In this document: in pieces, positions 8,954 to 17,179 of the stretch
How the letters are laid out: each line of letters begins with the position of its first letter
Numbering within the stretch: position 1 is the first letter of the stretch
Assembly (NCBI GenBank): GCA_030621075.1
Contig: JAUXII010000001.1
Coordinates: forward strand, 1 to 25,490
Reading direction: 5' to 3'
Source of the DNA: Lentimicrobiaceae bacterium
GTDB lineage: Bacteria > Bacteroidota > Bacteroidia > Bacteroidales > JAGONC01
DNA: 25,490 nucleotides
The notes under the pieces: generated by a model
Seen by the model: the letters and a program-made list of their open reading frames with translations, nothing else
What the model was told of the DNA's origin: nothing
The model's database searches: none
Program-made: the position numbers and the translations under genes

Positions 8954-9292
8954 CTACTTCTTATTTGGACTCGATTTCGAGCAACAAGAATGTTTTGTTG
9001 GTGTGCCACATGCTGCTTTGGCACTTTTATTATGCGTTTTACCTGAACAATCAGCTTTTGGTGAACAATCAGCTTTTATTTTGTGATTGCAATTGCCGGT
9101 TTTAGTTGTTGATTGTGATTTTTTTGTCTCTTTTTTGACTTTCTTATCGCCATCTTTTACGGGATCTTTATCATTTTGTGTTTTTTCAATTTTCAGATCT
9201 GATGAAGATGTCTGTGCTTGAACAGTATTAATTGATGATATTCCCGCAAAAATAAAGGCCGCTAAAAAAAGGCTAACAAATAATTTTTTCAT
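8954..9292 (-). CDS. Small secreted Cys/His-rich, lysine-rich protein of unknown function
   Basis: I do not recognise this 112-residue protein. It has a clear signal peptide (MKKLFVSLFLAAFIFAG..., cut near AQA-Q27), a polar Lys/Asp/Thr-rich linker (about 28-65), and a C-terminal tail with six cysteines and several histidines: NCNH, two ADCS units, AACG and HSCC. The tail includes a 6-residue repeat (KADCSP/KADCSG) encoded by an 18-bp tandem repeat. Cys and His in short spacings suggest metal binding or disulfide bonding in the periplasm, but no known fold is evident. The gene is monocistronic, has a strong terminator behind it, and is divergent from a sensor kinase gene, which may control it. 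The signal peptide, linker and terminator make it a credible gene rather than a chance frame. Confidence 0.75.
   Translation of the reverse strand: MKKLFVSLFLAAFIFAGISSINTVQAQTSSSDLKIEKTQNDKDPVKDGDKKVKKETKKSQSTTKTGNCNHKIKADCSPKADCSGKTHNKSAKAACGTPTKHSCCSKSSPNKK
9044..9077. repeat. Two-copy 18-bp tandem repeat inside the Cys-rich gene
   Basis: The 16-mer TGAACAATCAGCTTTT occurs at 9044-9059 and again at 9062-9077, a period of 18 bases. Translated on the minus strand the unit is Lys-Ala-Asp-Cys-Ser plus Pro or Gly. The near-perfect DNA identity points to a recent in-frame duplication. Confidence 0.85.
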
Positions 9293-9343
9293 AATTTTAT
9301 ATTTTATAGATAAATTAAAAGATTGAATTTCGTTTTATGTGAG

Positions 9344-9351
9344 CAAAAATA
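9344..9351 (-). promoter_or_regulatory. Possible promoter -7 box for the Cys-rich protein gene
   Basis: The minus strand reads TATTTTTG, matching TAnnTTTG, about 50 bases before the ATG at 9292. That would give a leader of roughly 45 bases. No TTG is seen at the usual -33 distance, which could mean the promoter is weak or activator-dependent. Confidence 0.35.
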
Positions 9352-9438
9352 CTGCTTGTTTCTTTTGGATGCTGTTAATTAATCCTTAAAAACTGTTAAT
9401 GAATTGTTAAATAATCTATTACCCAACCCGAATACATC

Positions 9439-9446
9439 TACTTTTG
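9439..9446 (+). promoter_or_regulatory. Possible promoter -7 box immediately before the histidine kinase gene
   Basis: TACTTTTG matches TAnnTTTG and ends 4 bases before the ATG at 9451. If it is used, transcription starts at or very near the start codon, giving a leaderless or nearly leaderless mRNA. No TTG lies at the usual -33 spacing, so chance occurrence in AT-rich DNA is quite possible. Confidence 0.25.
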
Positions 9447-9450
9447 TATC

Positions 9451-10761
9451 ATGAAGAGGAGAACTATCATAGGTATTATCATCGTTGTAGTAATTTCTTT
9501 AGTAGGAGTTATTATTACTCAGCTTTTCTGGGTTGACAATGCATTCAAATTAAAAGAAGAACAATTTAGCAGCAGCACAAGAATAGCTCTTAAAAGTGTA
9601 GTTAATCAGCTGATGGATAGTAAGAATGTTTCATCTTTTCCTTATATTAATGACGATAGGGTCATTTGCTTTCATGAGCCCCTGACTATGTTTGATATTG
9701 TTGACAGCTCTGTTCTCGACTCCCTGATACAAAAAGAATTTAGTTGTTTAAAGATCAATAAGGATTATGTCTATGGTGTTTTTCATAGCGAGCATAATAA
9801 ATTTGTAATGGGCCCTTTTAAAGGGTATGAGGCTGAACTGCTGGACACACCCTTTGTTGTTTCGCTTTCCTGTTTATGCAAGTCAGATCCCTACCTTTTA
9901 GGTGTCTATTTCCCATTTCAGAGAAGTATGATAATAAATAAGATTATCATCTGGCTGATCTTATCAATCCTTTTTATTCTTTTTTTAATTTCAGCCTTTT
10001 CATTTTCTATCTGGTCATTGTTCCGGCAGAAAAAACTATCACAGATGAAGTCGGATTTTGTTAATAACATGACCCACGAATTTAAAACTCCTATTTCAAC
10101 TATCTCTCTTGCAAGTGAAATGTTACTCCGGCCCGCTGTTAACGAATCGTCAGAAAAGACTATACGTTATGCTCATATTATTTTCGATGAGAACATTAGA
10201 TTGAAGAATCAGGTTGAACAAGTTTTGAATATTGCTGTTTTAGATAAAGGAGATTTTAAATTTAGGAGAAAGGAACTGGATGTACACCGAGTCCTTAATG
10301 AGGTTCTTAAAGGCTTCCAGCTGATCATAAAAGAACGTGATGGTATGATTAACAGGCATTTTGATGCTTCCGAACATCTGTTTTTTGCTGATAAGTTACA
10401 TTTGACAAATAGTTTCAATAATTTAATCGATAATGCCAATAGATACTCACCTGGATCTCCTGAGATAACGGTTTCTACGAAGAATGTTAATGGAGGATTA
10501 TTAATCTCCATTAAGGATGAAGGTATGGGGATAAGTGTTGACAATCAGAAACATATCTTTAAAAAACTTTTTCGAGTGCCTACTGGTAATATTCACAATG
10601 TAAAAGGATTTGGGCTTGGGTTGTATTATGTTAAAACAGTTGTTGAAGCCCATGGTGGAACAATTAATCTAAAAAGTGAATTAAATAGAGGCAGTCAATT
10701 TGAAATATATTTTCCGCTAAATTTGAAAGACAATAAAACCCTCAAAAATGAAAAAGAGTAA
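9451..10761 (+). CDS. Sensor histidine kinase (RprX-like) with Cys-containing periplasmic domain
   Basis: The 436-residue membrane kinase has two transmembrane helices (about 7-28 and 161-190) flanking a periplasmic sensor domain of about 130 residues. The cytoplasmic part has a HisKA dimerisation domain with phospho-acceptor H209 (NNMTHEFKTP), then an HATPase domain with N-box NNLIDNAN (323-330), G1 DEGMG (356-360) and G2 GFGLGLYY (386-393). The sensor contains four cysteines (C73, C99, C141, C143, the last two as CLC). It should autophosphorylate and pass phosphate to the response regulator whose gene overlaps its 3' end by 14 bases. The pair resembles Bacteroides RprX/RprY; the natural signal is unknown. 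The divergent Cys-rich secreted protein is a possible target. Confidence 0.93.
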   Translation: MKRRTIIGIIIVVVISLVGVIITQLFWVDNAFKLKEEQFSSSTRIALKSVVNQLMDSKNVSSFPYINDDRVICFHEPLTMFDIVDSSVLDSLIQKEFSCLKINKDYVYGVFHSEHNKFVMGPFKGYEAELLDTPFVVSLSCLCKSDPYLLGVYFPFQRSMIINKIIIWLILSILFILFLISAFSFSIWSLFRQKKLSQMKSDFVNNMTHEFKTPISTISLASEMLLRPAVNESSEKTIRYAHIIFDENIRLKNQVEQVLNIAVLDKGDFKFRRKELDVHRVLNEVLKGFQLIIKERDGMINRHFDASEHLFFADKLHLTNSFNNLIDNANRYSPGSPEITVSTKNVNGGLLISIKDEGMGISVDNQKHIFKKLFRVPTGNIHNVKGFGLGLYYVKTVVEAHGGTINLKSELNRGSQFEIYFPLNLKDNKTLKNEKE

Positions 10762-11461
10762 GGTGAAGGCCCGCATTCTGCTGGTTGAGGATGATCCCAA
10801 TTTGAGTGCTGTTTTAGTAGATTACCTTGAGATGTTAGGGTATGAAGCTGTCCACGCCCAAGATGGAGAGGAAGGGCTCAAAATTTTTAGCCAGCATATT
10901 TTTGATTTATGTATCCTGGATATAATGATGCCCAAAAAAGATGGCTTCACCCTGGCAAATGAAATAAGAGAGATAAATAGTAAAGTACCCATTATTTTTT
11001 TAACAGCTAAAGGATTGAAAGAGGACCGTATTGCCGGTTTTATGGCCGGATGTGATGACTACATTACTAAACCTTTCAGCAGCGAAGAGCTAAGTTTGCG
11101 TATTGAAGCCATACTTCGTCGTTGCATGATAAATGAGAATAGATCATTTGTAACAAAAGATGAAATATTTGAAATTGGAAAGTATACGTTTGACACGGCC
11201 AATATGATATTAAAATCGAGTGCAGGAGCCCGTACCCTCACTAGAAAAGAAGCAGCATTGTTGCGGCTTTTATGTCTCAATAAAAACAAATTACTTACCA
11301 GGGAAGATGCATTACTTGACGTTTGGGGAGATGATGATTATTTTATCGGGCGAAGCATGGATGTTTTTATCACCAAGCTTAGAAAATACCTCAAAGAGGA
11401 TGAAAATATTGCCATACTTAATGTTCATGGAGCGGGTTTTAAGTTTGAAGTAAAGGAGTAG
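10748..11461 (+). CDS. OmpR-family response regulator (RprY-like)
   Basis: The 237-residue DNA-binding regulator has an N-terminal receiver domain with acidic pocket E14/D15/D16, phospho-acceptor D58 (CILDIMMPKKDGF), T86 and K108, followed by a winged-helix DNA-binding domain (about 136-235) ending in VHGAGFKFE. It is the cognate partner of the histidine kinase: its ATG at 10748 lies inside the kinase gene, with a 14-base overlap in another frame, implying coupled translation. The receiver wording (MMPKKDGFTLA, FLTAKGLKED, DDYITKPFS) is very like Bacteroidota RprY as I recall it. Targets cannot be read from the sequence. The gene converges on frr with 30 bases between stops and no clear terminator. 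Confidence 0.94.
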   Translation: MKKSKVKARILLVEDDPNLSAVLVDYLEMLGYEAVHAQDGEEGLKIFSQHIFDLCILDIMMPKKDGFTLANEIREINSKVPIIFLTAKGLKEDRIAGFMAGCDDYITKPFSSEELSLRIEAILRRCMINENRSFVTKDEIFEIGKYTFDTANMILKSSAGARTLTRKEAALLRLLCLNKNKLLTREDALLDVWGDDDYFIGRSMDVFITKLRKYLKEDENIAILNVHGAGFKFEVKE

Positions 11462-11491
11462 TTTTCCCGCATGAGTATTCTGGTAGTGGTA

Positions 11492-12055
11492 TTACACCGT
11501 CATAATGTCTTTTTCTTTGGCGTCCAACAAATTATCTATTTTTTTTACATGGTCATTGGTTAGCTCCTGGATTTCATCTTCCAGTTTTTTTACATCATCT
11601 TCCGGTGTGCCTTCGTTTTTTAATTTTTTTGCCTGATCGTTTGCTGTTCTCCTGATATTCCTGATACTTATTTTTGAATTTTCAGCTTCATTTTTTGTCT
11701 GTTTCACCAAATCCTTACGTCTCTCTTCGGTTAGAGCCGGCACACCTATTCGCAGCACTTCTCCATTGTTCACCGGGTTAAACCCCAGGTTAGCAGCCTG
11801 GATAGCCTTGTCAATAGTATCGAGCAGGCCTTTATCCCAGGGTTGAACAATAATTTGGCGTGGATCAGGAGTGCTGATATTAGCAGCCTGATTTAAGGGT
11901 GTTATTACTCCGTAATAATCTATTTTTATAGAATCGAGCATATCCGGACTGGCTTTACCTGCCCGGATTTTGTGGAATTCGCGCTCAAGGTGGGAGAGGG
12001 CATTTTGCATCTCTTCCCTGGCTTCTTCAAGGCATGAAAGGCAATCATCGGTCAT
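11492..12055 (-). CDS. frr: Ribosome recycling factor
   Basis: This factor works with EF-G to split the post-termination ribosome. From the ATG at 12055 it has 187 residues, the standard length is about 185, and the N-terminal helix begins where expected (MTDDCLSCLEEAREEM). Motifs are IRAGKASPDML (30-40), PALTEERRKDLVK (106-118) and IRNIRR (131-136). The frame continues to an earlier Met at 12085, but those ten residues have no counterpart in the family. pyrH lies 56 bases upstream on the same strand, the usual pyrH-frr order in bacteria. The rpsB-tsf genes that often precede them are not here; secA is upstream instead. Confidence 0.97.
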   Translation of the reverse strand: MTDDCLSCLEEAREEMQNALSHLEREFHKIRAGKASPDMLDSIKIDYYGVITPLNQAANISTPDPRQIIVQPWDKGLLDTIDKAIQAANLGFNPVNNGEVLRIGVPALTEERRKDLVKQTKNEAENSKISIRNIRRTANDQAKKLKNEGTPEDDVKKLEDEIQELTNDHVKKIDNLLDAKEKDIMTV

Positions 12056-12111
12056 AATTGGAGTTTTTGTAATGATATATGGCAAATATAGTACATTAAT
12101 GTAAAATATGA

Positions 12112-12819
12112 CTAATTCGAAACAAGCGTTCCAATATTTTCGCCAGCTACAACCTTTTTTAAATTTCCTCTGTTATTTATATTAAAAACGATGATAGGCA
12201 AATTGTTATCCCTGCAAAGTGTAAATGCAGTCATATCCATTATCTTTAATTTTTTTTCATATGCTTCAATAAAAGTAAGGTTGCTGTATTTAGTAGCTAG
12301 TGGGTTTTTTTCCGGATCAGAAGAATAAACACCGTCTACCCTTGTACCTTTCAGGATAACATCAGCTTTTATTTCAAGTGCGCGTAAGGCAGCGGCAGAA
12401 TCGGTGGTGAAATAAGGATTTCCAGTGCCTCCACTTAAGAAAACAACAAATCCTTTTTCAAGGCAAGTAATGGCTCTTCGTCTGCTAATTTTTTCAGCAA
12501 TAGGGTCAATGGCTATTCCTGAAAGTATGCAAGATTTAATGTTTTGGTTGTCGAGGGCATTTTGCAAGGCCAAACTATTAATGATGGTTGCCAGCATACC
12601 CATATAATCGCCTTGCACCCGGTCAATACCTTCGTCTTTGCCTTGTAGCCCCCTGAAAATATTTCCACCACCAATAACAACAGCTACTTCAACACCCTGG
12701 TTTATTACATCACGAATTTCATTGGCATATTGATTAATTTGTTCAGGGTTAAGACTTTGATTATCGTCTCCCATCAGGGCCTGACCGCTAAGTTTTAGTA
12801 ATATTCGTTTATATTTCAT
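12112..12819 (-). CDS. pyrH: Uridylate kinase (UMP kinase)
   Basis: The hexameric bacterial UMP kinase makes UDP from UMP with ATP in the cytoplasm. The 235-residue protein belongs to the amino-acid kinase fold: LKLSG (8-12) for phosphate binding, GGGNIFRG (50-57), DRVQGDYMGM (66-75) at the UMP site, GGTGNPYFTTD (130-140) and VDGVYSSDP (161-169). Length and motifs are normal. It is followed by frr after 56 bases. A gap of 146 bases separates it from secA upstream. This gap is AT-rich and holds near-matches but no exact TAnnTTTG box, so I cannot place its promoter. Confidence 0.97.
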   Translation of the reverse strand: MKYKRILLKLSGQALMGDDNQSLNPEQINQYANEIRDVINQGVEVAVVIGGGNIFRGLQGKDEGIDRVQGDYMGMLATIINSLALQNALDNQNIKSCILSGIAIDPIAEKISRRRAITCLEKGFVVFLSGGTGNPYFTTDSAAALRALEIKADVILKGTRVDGVYSSDPEKNPLATKYSNLTFIEAYEKKLKIMDMTAFTLCRDNNLPIIVFNINNRGNLKKVVAGENIGTLVSN

Positions 12820-12965
12820 CCTGTATAGTTAATCTGAGGTTTAATTCCATTTATTTTATTCCAAACCAAAGGCATCAAATACAAATAAATCTCAATTTAC
12901 TTGTATTTGTCGCCTTAAAAGTAATAAAATTATTTTCCCCGGATAAAATTTTAATTAACCCTGAA

Positions 12966-15900
12966 TTATTTTCCTTTCCCGTGGCAATGTTTGAATTTTT
13001 TTCCACTTCCACAAGGGCAAGGATCGTTTCTGCCTACTTTTTTTTCGACTTTTCTCGGCTGGGTAATTTGTTTTTGTTGGGTGTTGCTGTGTGCCTGACT
13101 TAACAGGTCTGATTTTTCTTCTTTAAGGTTGCGGAGGTCTCCTCTTCCTTTGTATCGGCCTTCCCTTATATTTTTTGGATCTTGAATAGGAATATGTGCC
13201 TTAATAATAAAAGAGATGTCATCTTTATTGATTTTTTCGATCATTATTTTGAATAATCCAAACGACTCGAATTTATAGATCAATAACGGATCTTTTTGTT
13301 CATAAGTAGCAGACTGCACTGACTGCTTCAGATCATCCATTTCCCGAAGGTGTTCTTTCCATGCACTATCAATGGTTGCAAGTGTAAGTCCTTTTTCAAT
13401 AGCCAGAGATACTTCTTCGCCTTCACTCTCATACGATTTTTTCAGGTTGGCGATTATTTGCAAAGTTTTTTTACCATCAGTTAAAGGGATGGCAATGTTT
13501 TCATATTGAGAATTATTTTCAAACACTTCTTTTATTACCGGGAATGCTTGCTGAGCAATGCGTTTCCTTTTGGCCTGGTAAGCTTTGTAAATATCGTCGT
13601 ATAGTTGATCTGATATCTGAAATATATTTTTTGCCAGAAAATCAGATTCATTAATTTTAGGGTCGTATGAGAAACATTTTAATGATTCAAATTTAAATTC
13701 CGCATAATCACGTACTTCCTGATAATCACGAACTGTTTTTTCTATGAGATCATACAACATATTAGAGATGTCGAGAGCCAGGCGATCACCAAAAAGCGCA
13801 TGATGTCTTTTGCTATAGATCACCTCTCTTTGTGTGTTCATGACATCATCATACTCAAGTAATCTTTTTCTTATGCCAAAGTTGTTTTCTTCAACTTTTT
13901 TCTGGGCTCTTTCGATCGATTTTGTGATCATGGAGTGCTGAATAACTTCACCTTCACCTACACCGAGTCGATCCATTACCTTGGCAATTCTTCCTGACCC
14001 AAACATTCGCATTAAGTCATCTTCCAGGCATACAAAAAATTGCGAGCTTCCGGGGTCACCCTGCCTTCCTGACCTGCCTCGTAACTGTCGGTCAACGCGT
14101 CGTGATTCATGCCTTTCCGTACCTATGATAGCCAGGCCGCCAGCGTCTATCACTCCTTCCCCCAGTTTGATGTCAGTTCCTCTACCGGCCATATTTGTTG
14201 CAATGGTCACCGTTCCTGGCTGGCCAGCCTCTAAAATAACCTGTGCTTCTTTCTGGTGTAATTTAGCATTTAATACATTGTGCCTGATTCGTTTTATTTT
14301 TAACATTCTGCTGAGCAATTCAGATGTTTCTACCGATGTTGTACCTACAAGTACAGGCCTGCCGGCATTTACCAGATCGGCTATTTCGTTGATAACTGCA
14401 TTGAATTTTTCTCTTTTTGTTTTGTAAACCAGGTCTTCTCTGTCATCGCGGATTATGGGTTTGTTAGTAGGAATAACAACGACATCAAGTTTATAGATAT
14501 CCCAAAGTTCGCCGGCTTCTGTCTCAGCTGTTCCGGTCATCCCTGAGAGCTTCTTGTACATTCTAAAGTAGTTCTGCAAGGTGATTGTGGCGTATGTTTG
14601 GGTTGCTGCTTCAACTTTCACATTTTCTTTCGCCTCAATTGCCTGGTGAAGCCCATCTGAGTATCTTCTGCCCTCCATTATCCGGCCTGATTGCTCATCA
14701 ACGATTTTGATTTTATTATCAATGATCACATATTCCACGTCAATTTCAAAGAGGGCGTAAGCCCTTAAGAGTTGATTAACGGTGTGGATTCTGTCTGATT
14801 TTATGGAATAATCAACGATTAACTCATTTTTCTTTTCGAGTTGTTTTGTTTCACTCAGGCCCGATTTGTCAAGCGTTGCAATTTCAGCGCCAATATCAGG
14901 CATTATAAAGAAGCTGGGGTCGTCATAATAAGCTGTTAGTATGTCAATTCCTTTTTCGGTAAGGTCGATGGAGTTTTGTTTTTCATCAATAACAAAATAA
15001 AGCTCATCATCGATGATGTGCATATGTTTGTTTTGTTCCTGCATGTAAAAATTTTCTGTTTTTTGCATGAGGGTTTTTCTTCCTTCTTCACTAAGGAATT
15101 TTATCAGGGCTTTGTTTTTTGGCAATCCTCTGTATGCCCTGAAAAGTTGGTCGCTGCCTTTCTTAATATTATCGGGGTTTGACGAATCGGCTAATAATTG
15201 TTTAGCTTCAGCCAGAACTTTGGTAACCAGGCTTCTTTGCAGGCTGTAAAGTTTTAGAACATGTGGTTTAAGAGTATCAAACTCCTGCTTGTCTCCGGCA
15301 GGTGTTGGCCCGGAAATAATCAATGGTGTCCGGGCATCGTCAATTAATACGGAATCAACCTCATCGACAATAACAAAATTATGTTTTCTCTGTACCAGTT
15401 CCTCGGGATTACTGGTCATATTGTCGCGGAGATAGTCAAATCCAAATTCATTATTTGTTCCAAAAGTAATATCAGCAAGGTAAGCATTCCGGCGTTCTGT
15501 TGAATTAGGATCATGATTATCGATACAATCCACCTTCAAGCCATGGAATTCATACAAGACTCCCATCCACTCAGCGTCTCTTTTAGCAAGATAGTCGTTA
15601 ACCGTAACTATATGTACGCCTTTTCCAGGAAGCGCGTTCAGGTAAACCGGTAATGTGGCAACTAACGTTTTACCTTCACCGGTTCCCATCTCAGTAATTT
15701 TTCCCTCATGAAGTACAATGCCACCAATGAGCTGAACATCATAATGAACCATATTCCAATGGGTTATGTTTCCGCCAGCTGCCCATTGGTTTGCGTAATA
15801 TGCCTTGTTGCCAACTATTTTAACATTTTCTCTGGTAGCAGCAAGATCTTTATCTCGTTCTGTCGCAGTAACTTCAACAACCTCATTTTCTTTGAATCGA

Positions 15901-16259
15901 AGTGCTGTTTCTTTCATTACAGCAAAAGCTTCCGGGAGGATTTCATCAAGAATAGTCTGGGTTTTAGTGTAGCTATCCTTTTCTAATTGATCAATACTAT
16001 GATATATTTTTTCTTTTTCATCAATATCCAGGTCAGGATTTTGATCGATTTGCTTCTTAAACTCAATTATTTGGTTTTCTTCATCCCTGATGCTGTCAGC
16101 AATTATTTTCTTAAACTCAATAGTTTTAGCTCTTAAATCGTCATTACTGAGTTGGGATATTGAGGGATAGACTTCCTTGATCTTGTTTAGGATAGGAGTT
16201 ATCGTTTTAATATCTTTATCAGATTTATTGCCAAGAAGATTACTAAGGAATTTAGCCAT
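12966..16259 (-). CDS. secA: Preprotein translocase ATPase SecA
   Basis: SecA drives secreted proteins through SecYEG with ATP. At 1097 residues it is longer than E. coli SecA (901), as is usual for Bacteroidota. Extra charged helices are visible near residues 46-100 and in the preprotein-binding region after residue 320. Key motifs are Walker A GTGEGKT (192-198), the DEAD-type box DEVDS (299-303), the GTTSVETSE segment, and the second-lobe motifs [12 protein letters not shown] and [13 protein letters not shown]. The last 23 residues form the zinc-binding tail (C1081, C1083, C1092, H1093), which in other bacteria binds SecB and ribosomes. A DUF2795 gene begins the transcript and ends 13 bases before this start. 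No convincing terminator follows, only an AT-rich inverted repeat. Confidence 0.98.
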   Translation of the reverse strand: MAKFLSNLLGNKSDKDIKTITPILNKIKEVYPSISQLSNDDLRAKTIEFKKIIADSIRDEENQIIEFKKQIDQNPDLDIDEKEKIYHSIDQLEKDSYTKTQTILDEILPEAFAVMKETALRFKENEVVEVTATERDKDLAATRENVKIVGNKAYYANQWAAGGNITHWNMVHYDVQLIGGIVLHEGKITEMGTGEGKTLVATLPVYLNALPGKGVHIVTVNDYLAKRDAEWMGVLYEFHGLKVDCIDNHDPNSTERRNAYLADITFGTNNEFGFDYLRDNMTSNPEELVQRKHNFVIVDEVDSVLIDDARTPLIISGPTPAGDKQEFDTLKPHVLKLYSLQRSLVTKVLAEAKQLLADSSNPDNIKKGSDQLFRAYRGLPKNKALIKFLSEEGRKTLMQKTENFYMQEQNKHMHIIDDELYFVIDEKQNSIDLTEKGIDILTAYYDDPSFFIMPDIGAEIATLDKSGLSETKQLEKKNELIVDYSIKSDRIHTVNQLLRAYALFEIDVEYVIIDNKIKIVDEQSGRIMEGRRYSDGLHQAIEAKENVKVEAATQTYATITLQNYFRMYKKLSGMTGTAETEAGELWDIYKLDVVVIPTNKPIIRDDREDLVYKTKREKFNAVINEIADLVNAGRPVLVGTTSVETSELLSRMLKIKRIRHNVLNAKLHQKEAQVILEAGQPGTVTIATNMAGRGTDIKLGEGVIDAGGLAIIGTERHESRRVDRQLRGRSGRQGDPGSSQFFVCLEDDLMRMFGSGRIAKVMDRLGVGEGEVIQHSMITKSIERAQKKVEENNFGIRKRLLEYDDVMNTQREVIYSKRHHALFGDRLALDISNMLYDLIEKTVRDYQEVRDYAEFKFESLKCFSYDPKINESDFLAKNIFQISDQLYDDIYKAYQAKRKRIAQQAFPVIKEVFENNSQYENIAIPLTDGKKTLQIIANLKKSYESEGEEVSLAIEKGLTLATIDSAWKEHLREMDDLKQSVQSATYEQKDPLLIYKFESFGLFKIMIEKINKDDISFIIKAHIPIQDPKNIREGRYKGRGDLRNLKEEKSDLLSQAHSNTQQKQITQPRKVEKKVGRNDPCPCGSGKKFKHCHGKGK

Positions 16260-16272
16260 GTGTTGCTGTCAA

Positions 16273-16494
16273 TTAGTATTCATCTTCATGAAAGAAAAAA
16301 TCTTCTTTCGTGGGATAATCAGGCCATAGGTCTTCTATTCGCTCATAGATTTCTCCTTCATCTTCAATTTCTTTCAGGTTTTCTATTATTTCCGTAGGGG
16401 CTCCTGATCGTATACAAAAATCTACTAATTCTTCTCGAGTTGCAGGCCAAGGTGCATCTTCGAGTTTAGAAGCTAGCTCTAAAGTCCAATACAT
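16273..16494 (-). CDS. DUF2795 family small acidic protein
   Basis: This 73-residue acidic protein matches the DUF2795 family as found in Bacteroidota: an N-terminal MYWTLELASKLEDAPWPATREELVD segment and an acidic C-terminus with WPDYPTKEDFFFHEDEY. There is no signal peptide or membrane helix, so it is cytoplasmic. The function is unknown; the family's helical fold does not reveal a reaction. It lies 13 bases upstream of secA and shares its promoter, so it should be made together with SecA. That proximity hints at, but does not prove, a role near protein export. The wording is highly conserved by memory of related genomes, which supports it being a real gene despite its size. Confidence 0.85.
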   Translation of the reverse strand: MYWTLELASKLEDAPWPATREELVDFCIRSGAPTEIIENLKEIEDEGEIYERIEDLWPDYPTKEDFFFHEDEY

Positions 16495-16526
16495 AACACG
16501 AAGATTTTAGTGGGTTAAATTTTTTG

Positions 16527-16556
16527 CAAAAATAATTTTTTTTGAAACACCTACAA
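16527..16556 (-). promoter_or_regulatory. Promoter for the DUF2795-secA operon
   Basis: On the minus strand a TTG (CAA at 16554-16556) is followed after 19 bases by TATTTTTG (CAAAAATA at 16527-16534). This is the Bacteroidota housekeeping pattern TTG-N19-TAnnTTTG. Transcription would start near 16521, about 27 bases before the DUF2795 ATG at 16494. It is the best promoter match in the window. Confidence 0.6.
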
Positions 16557-16598
16557 GAAAAATTTCTTTTTTAATAAAAAAAATAAATACTTTACTTT

Positions 16599-17159
16599 CT
16601 AAGTTCTTGCTTTCCAGATAGTTTCGGGTGCATTTAGATCATAGGCTAATTTTCTGGCCAGCACAAACAAATAATCGGACAGGCGATTCAGATATTTCAC
16701 CACCAACGTGTCAACATAGTGATTGTCAGATAATTCGATGGTAACTCGTTCAGCCCTCCTGCATATACATCTGGCAACATGGCAATGTGAAACGACAGGA
16801 TGGCCGCCCGGTAAAATAAATGAATTCAGCGTAGGGAGTTCTTCGTTCATTTGGTCTATTTCATTTTCCAGAAACAGAATATCTTTATCTTCGATGATAG
16901 GCAAGGTGTTGGTTTTATAGTTTTTATCAGAAGCAAGCAGGGATTCCGCAGTAAACAAACGGTACTGAATCTCAAGTAATACCTTTTTGTATTGATGACT
17001 GATTTCCAAATCGCGGATAAGGCCGATATATGAATTTAATTCATCTACGGTGCCATAAGCTACTATTCGTATATGATTTTTAAGTACTCTTGTGCCTCCA
17101 ATTAAGGAGGTTTCACCTTTATCGCCCTTTCTGGTATATATTTTCCACTGAGAAGCCAT
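16599..17159 (-). CDS. PduO-type ATP:cob(I)alamin adenosyltransferase
   Basis: The enzyme transfers the adenosyl group of ATP to reduced cobalamin, making coenzyme B12. The 186-residue protein has the PduO five-helix pattern: the ATP-binding N-terminal TRKGDKG (9-15) with SLIGG, the central HVARCICRRAER segment (127-138) and the C-terminal KYLNRLSDYLFVLAR helix (155-169). These residues line the active site in the PduO/MMAB family. Length is normal. It lies 20 bases after the ABC ATPase gene on the same strand, so the two are probably cotranscribed. No other B12 synthesis or B12-dependent enzyme gene is visible, so it likely serves a mutase or reductase encoded elsewhere, with salvaged cobalamin. 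Confidence 0.93.
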   Translation of the reverse strand: MASQWKIYTRKGDKGETSLIGGTRVLKNHIRIVAYGTVDELNSYIGLIRDLEISHQYKKVLLEIQYRLFTAESLLASDKNYKTNTLPIIEDKDILFLENEIDQMNEELPTLNSFILPGGHPVVSHCHVARCICRRAERVTIELSDNHYVDTLVVKYLNRLSDYLFVLARKLAYDLNAPETIWKART

Positions 17160-17179
17160 TGTTTGTAATTCGCTTTTCT

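Noticed and set aside
10209..10544. 111-codon open frame on the minus strand inside the histidine kinase gene
   Set aside because: It overlaps the HisKA/HATPase coding region completely, and the translation has no recognisable features.
12056..12085. Longer N-terminus of ribosome recycling factor starting at 12085
   Set aside because: The ten added residues have no counterpart in the family, and the ATG at 12055 gives the standard length.
12900..12965. AT-rich inverted repeat (TAAAATT...AATTTTA) after secA, as a terminator
   Set aside because: The stem is purely A/T with a long loop and no clean T-run; it is expected by chance in this base composition.
13981..14427. 148-codon open frame on the plus strand inside secA
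   Set aside because: It is antisense to the most conserved part of secA (second helicase lobe) and its translation is Pro/Ser/Cys-rich without any domain or signal. It is a shadow of secA codon use.
16495..16598. Possible small RNA or extra gene in the 104-base gap between the DUF2795 and adenosyltransferase genes
   Set aside because: Only the promoter match and A/T-rich runs are seen; there is no open frame or stable hairpin.
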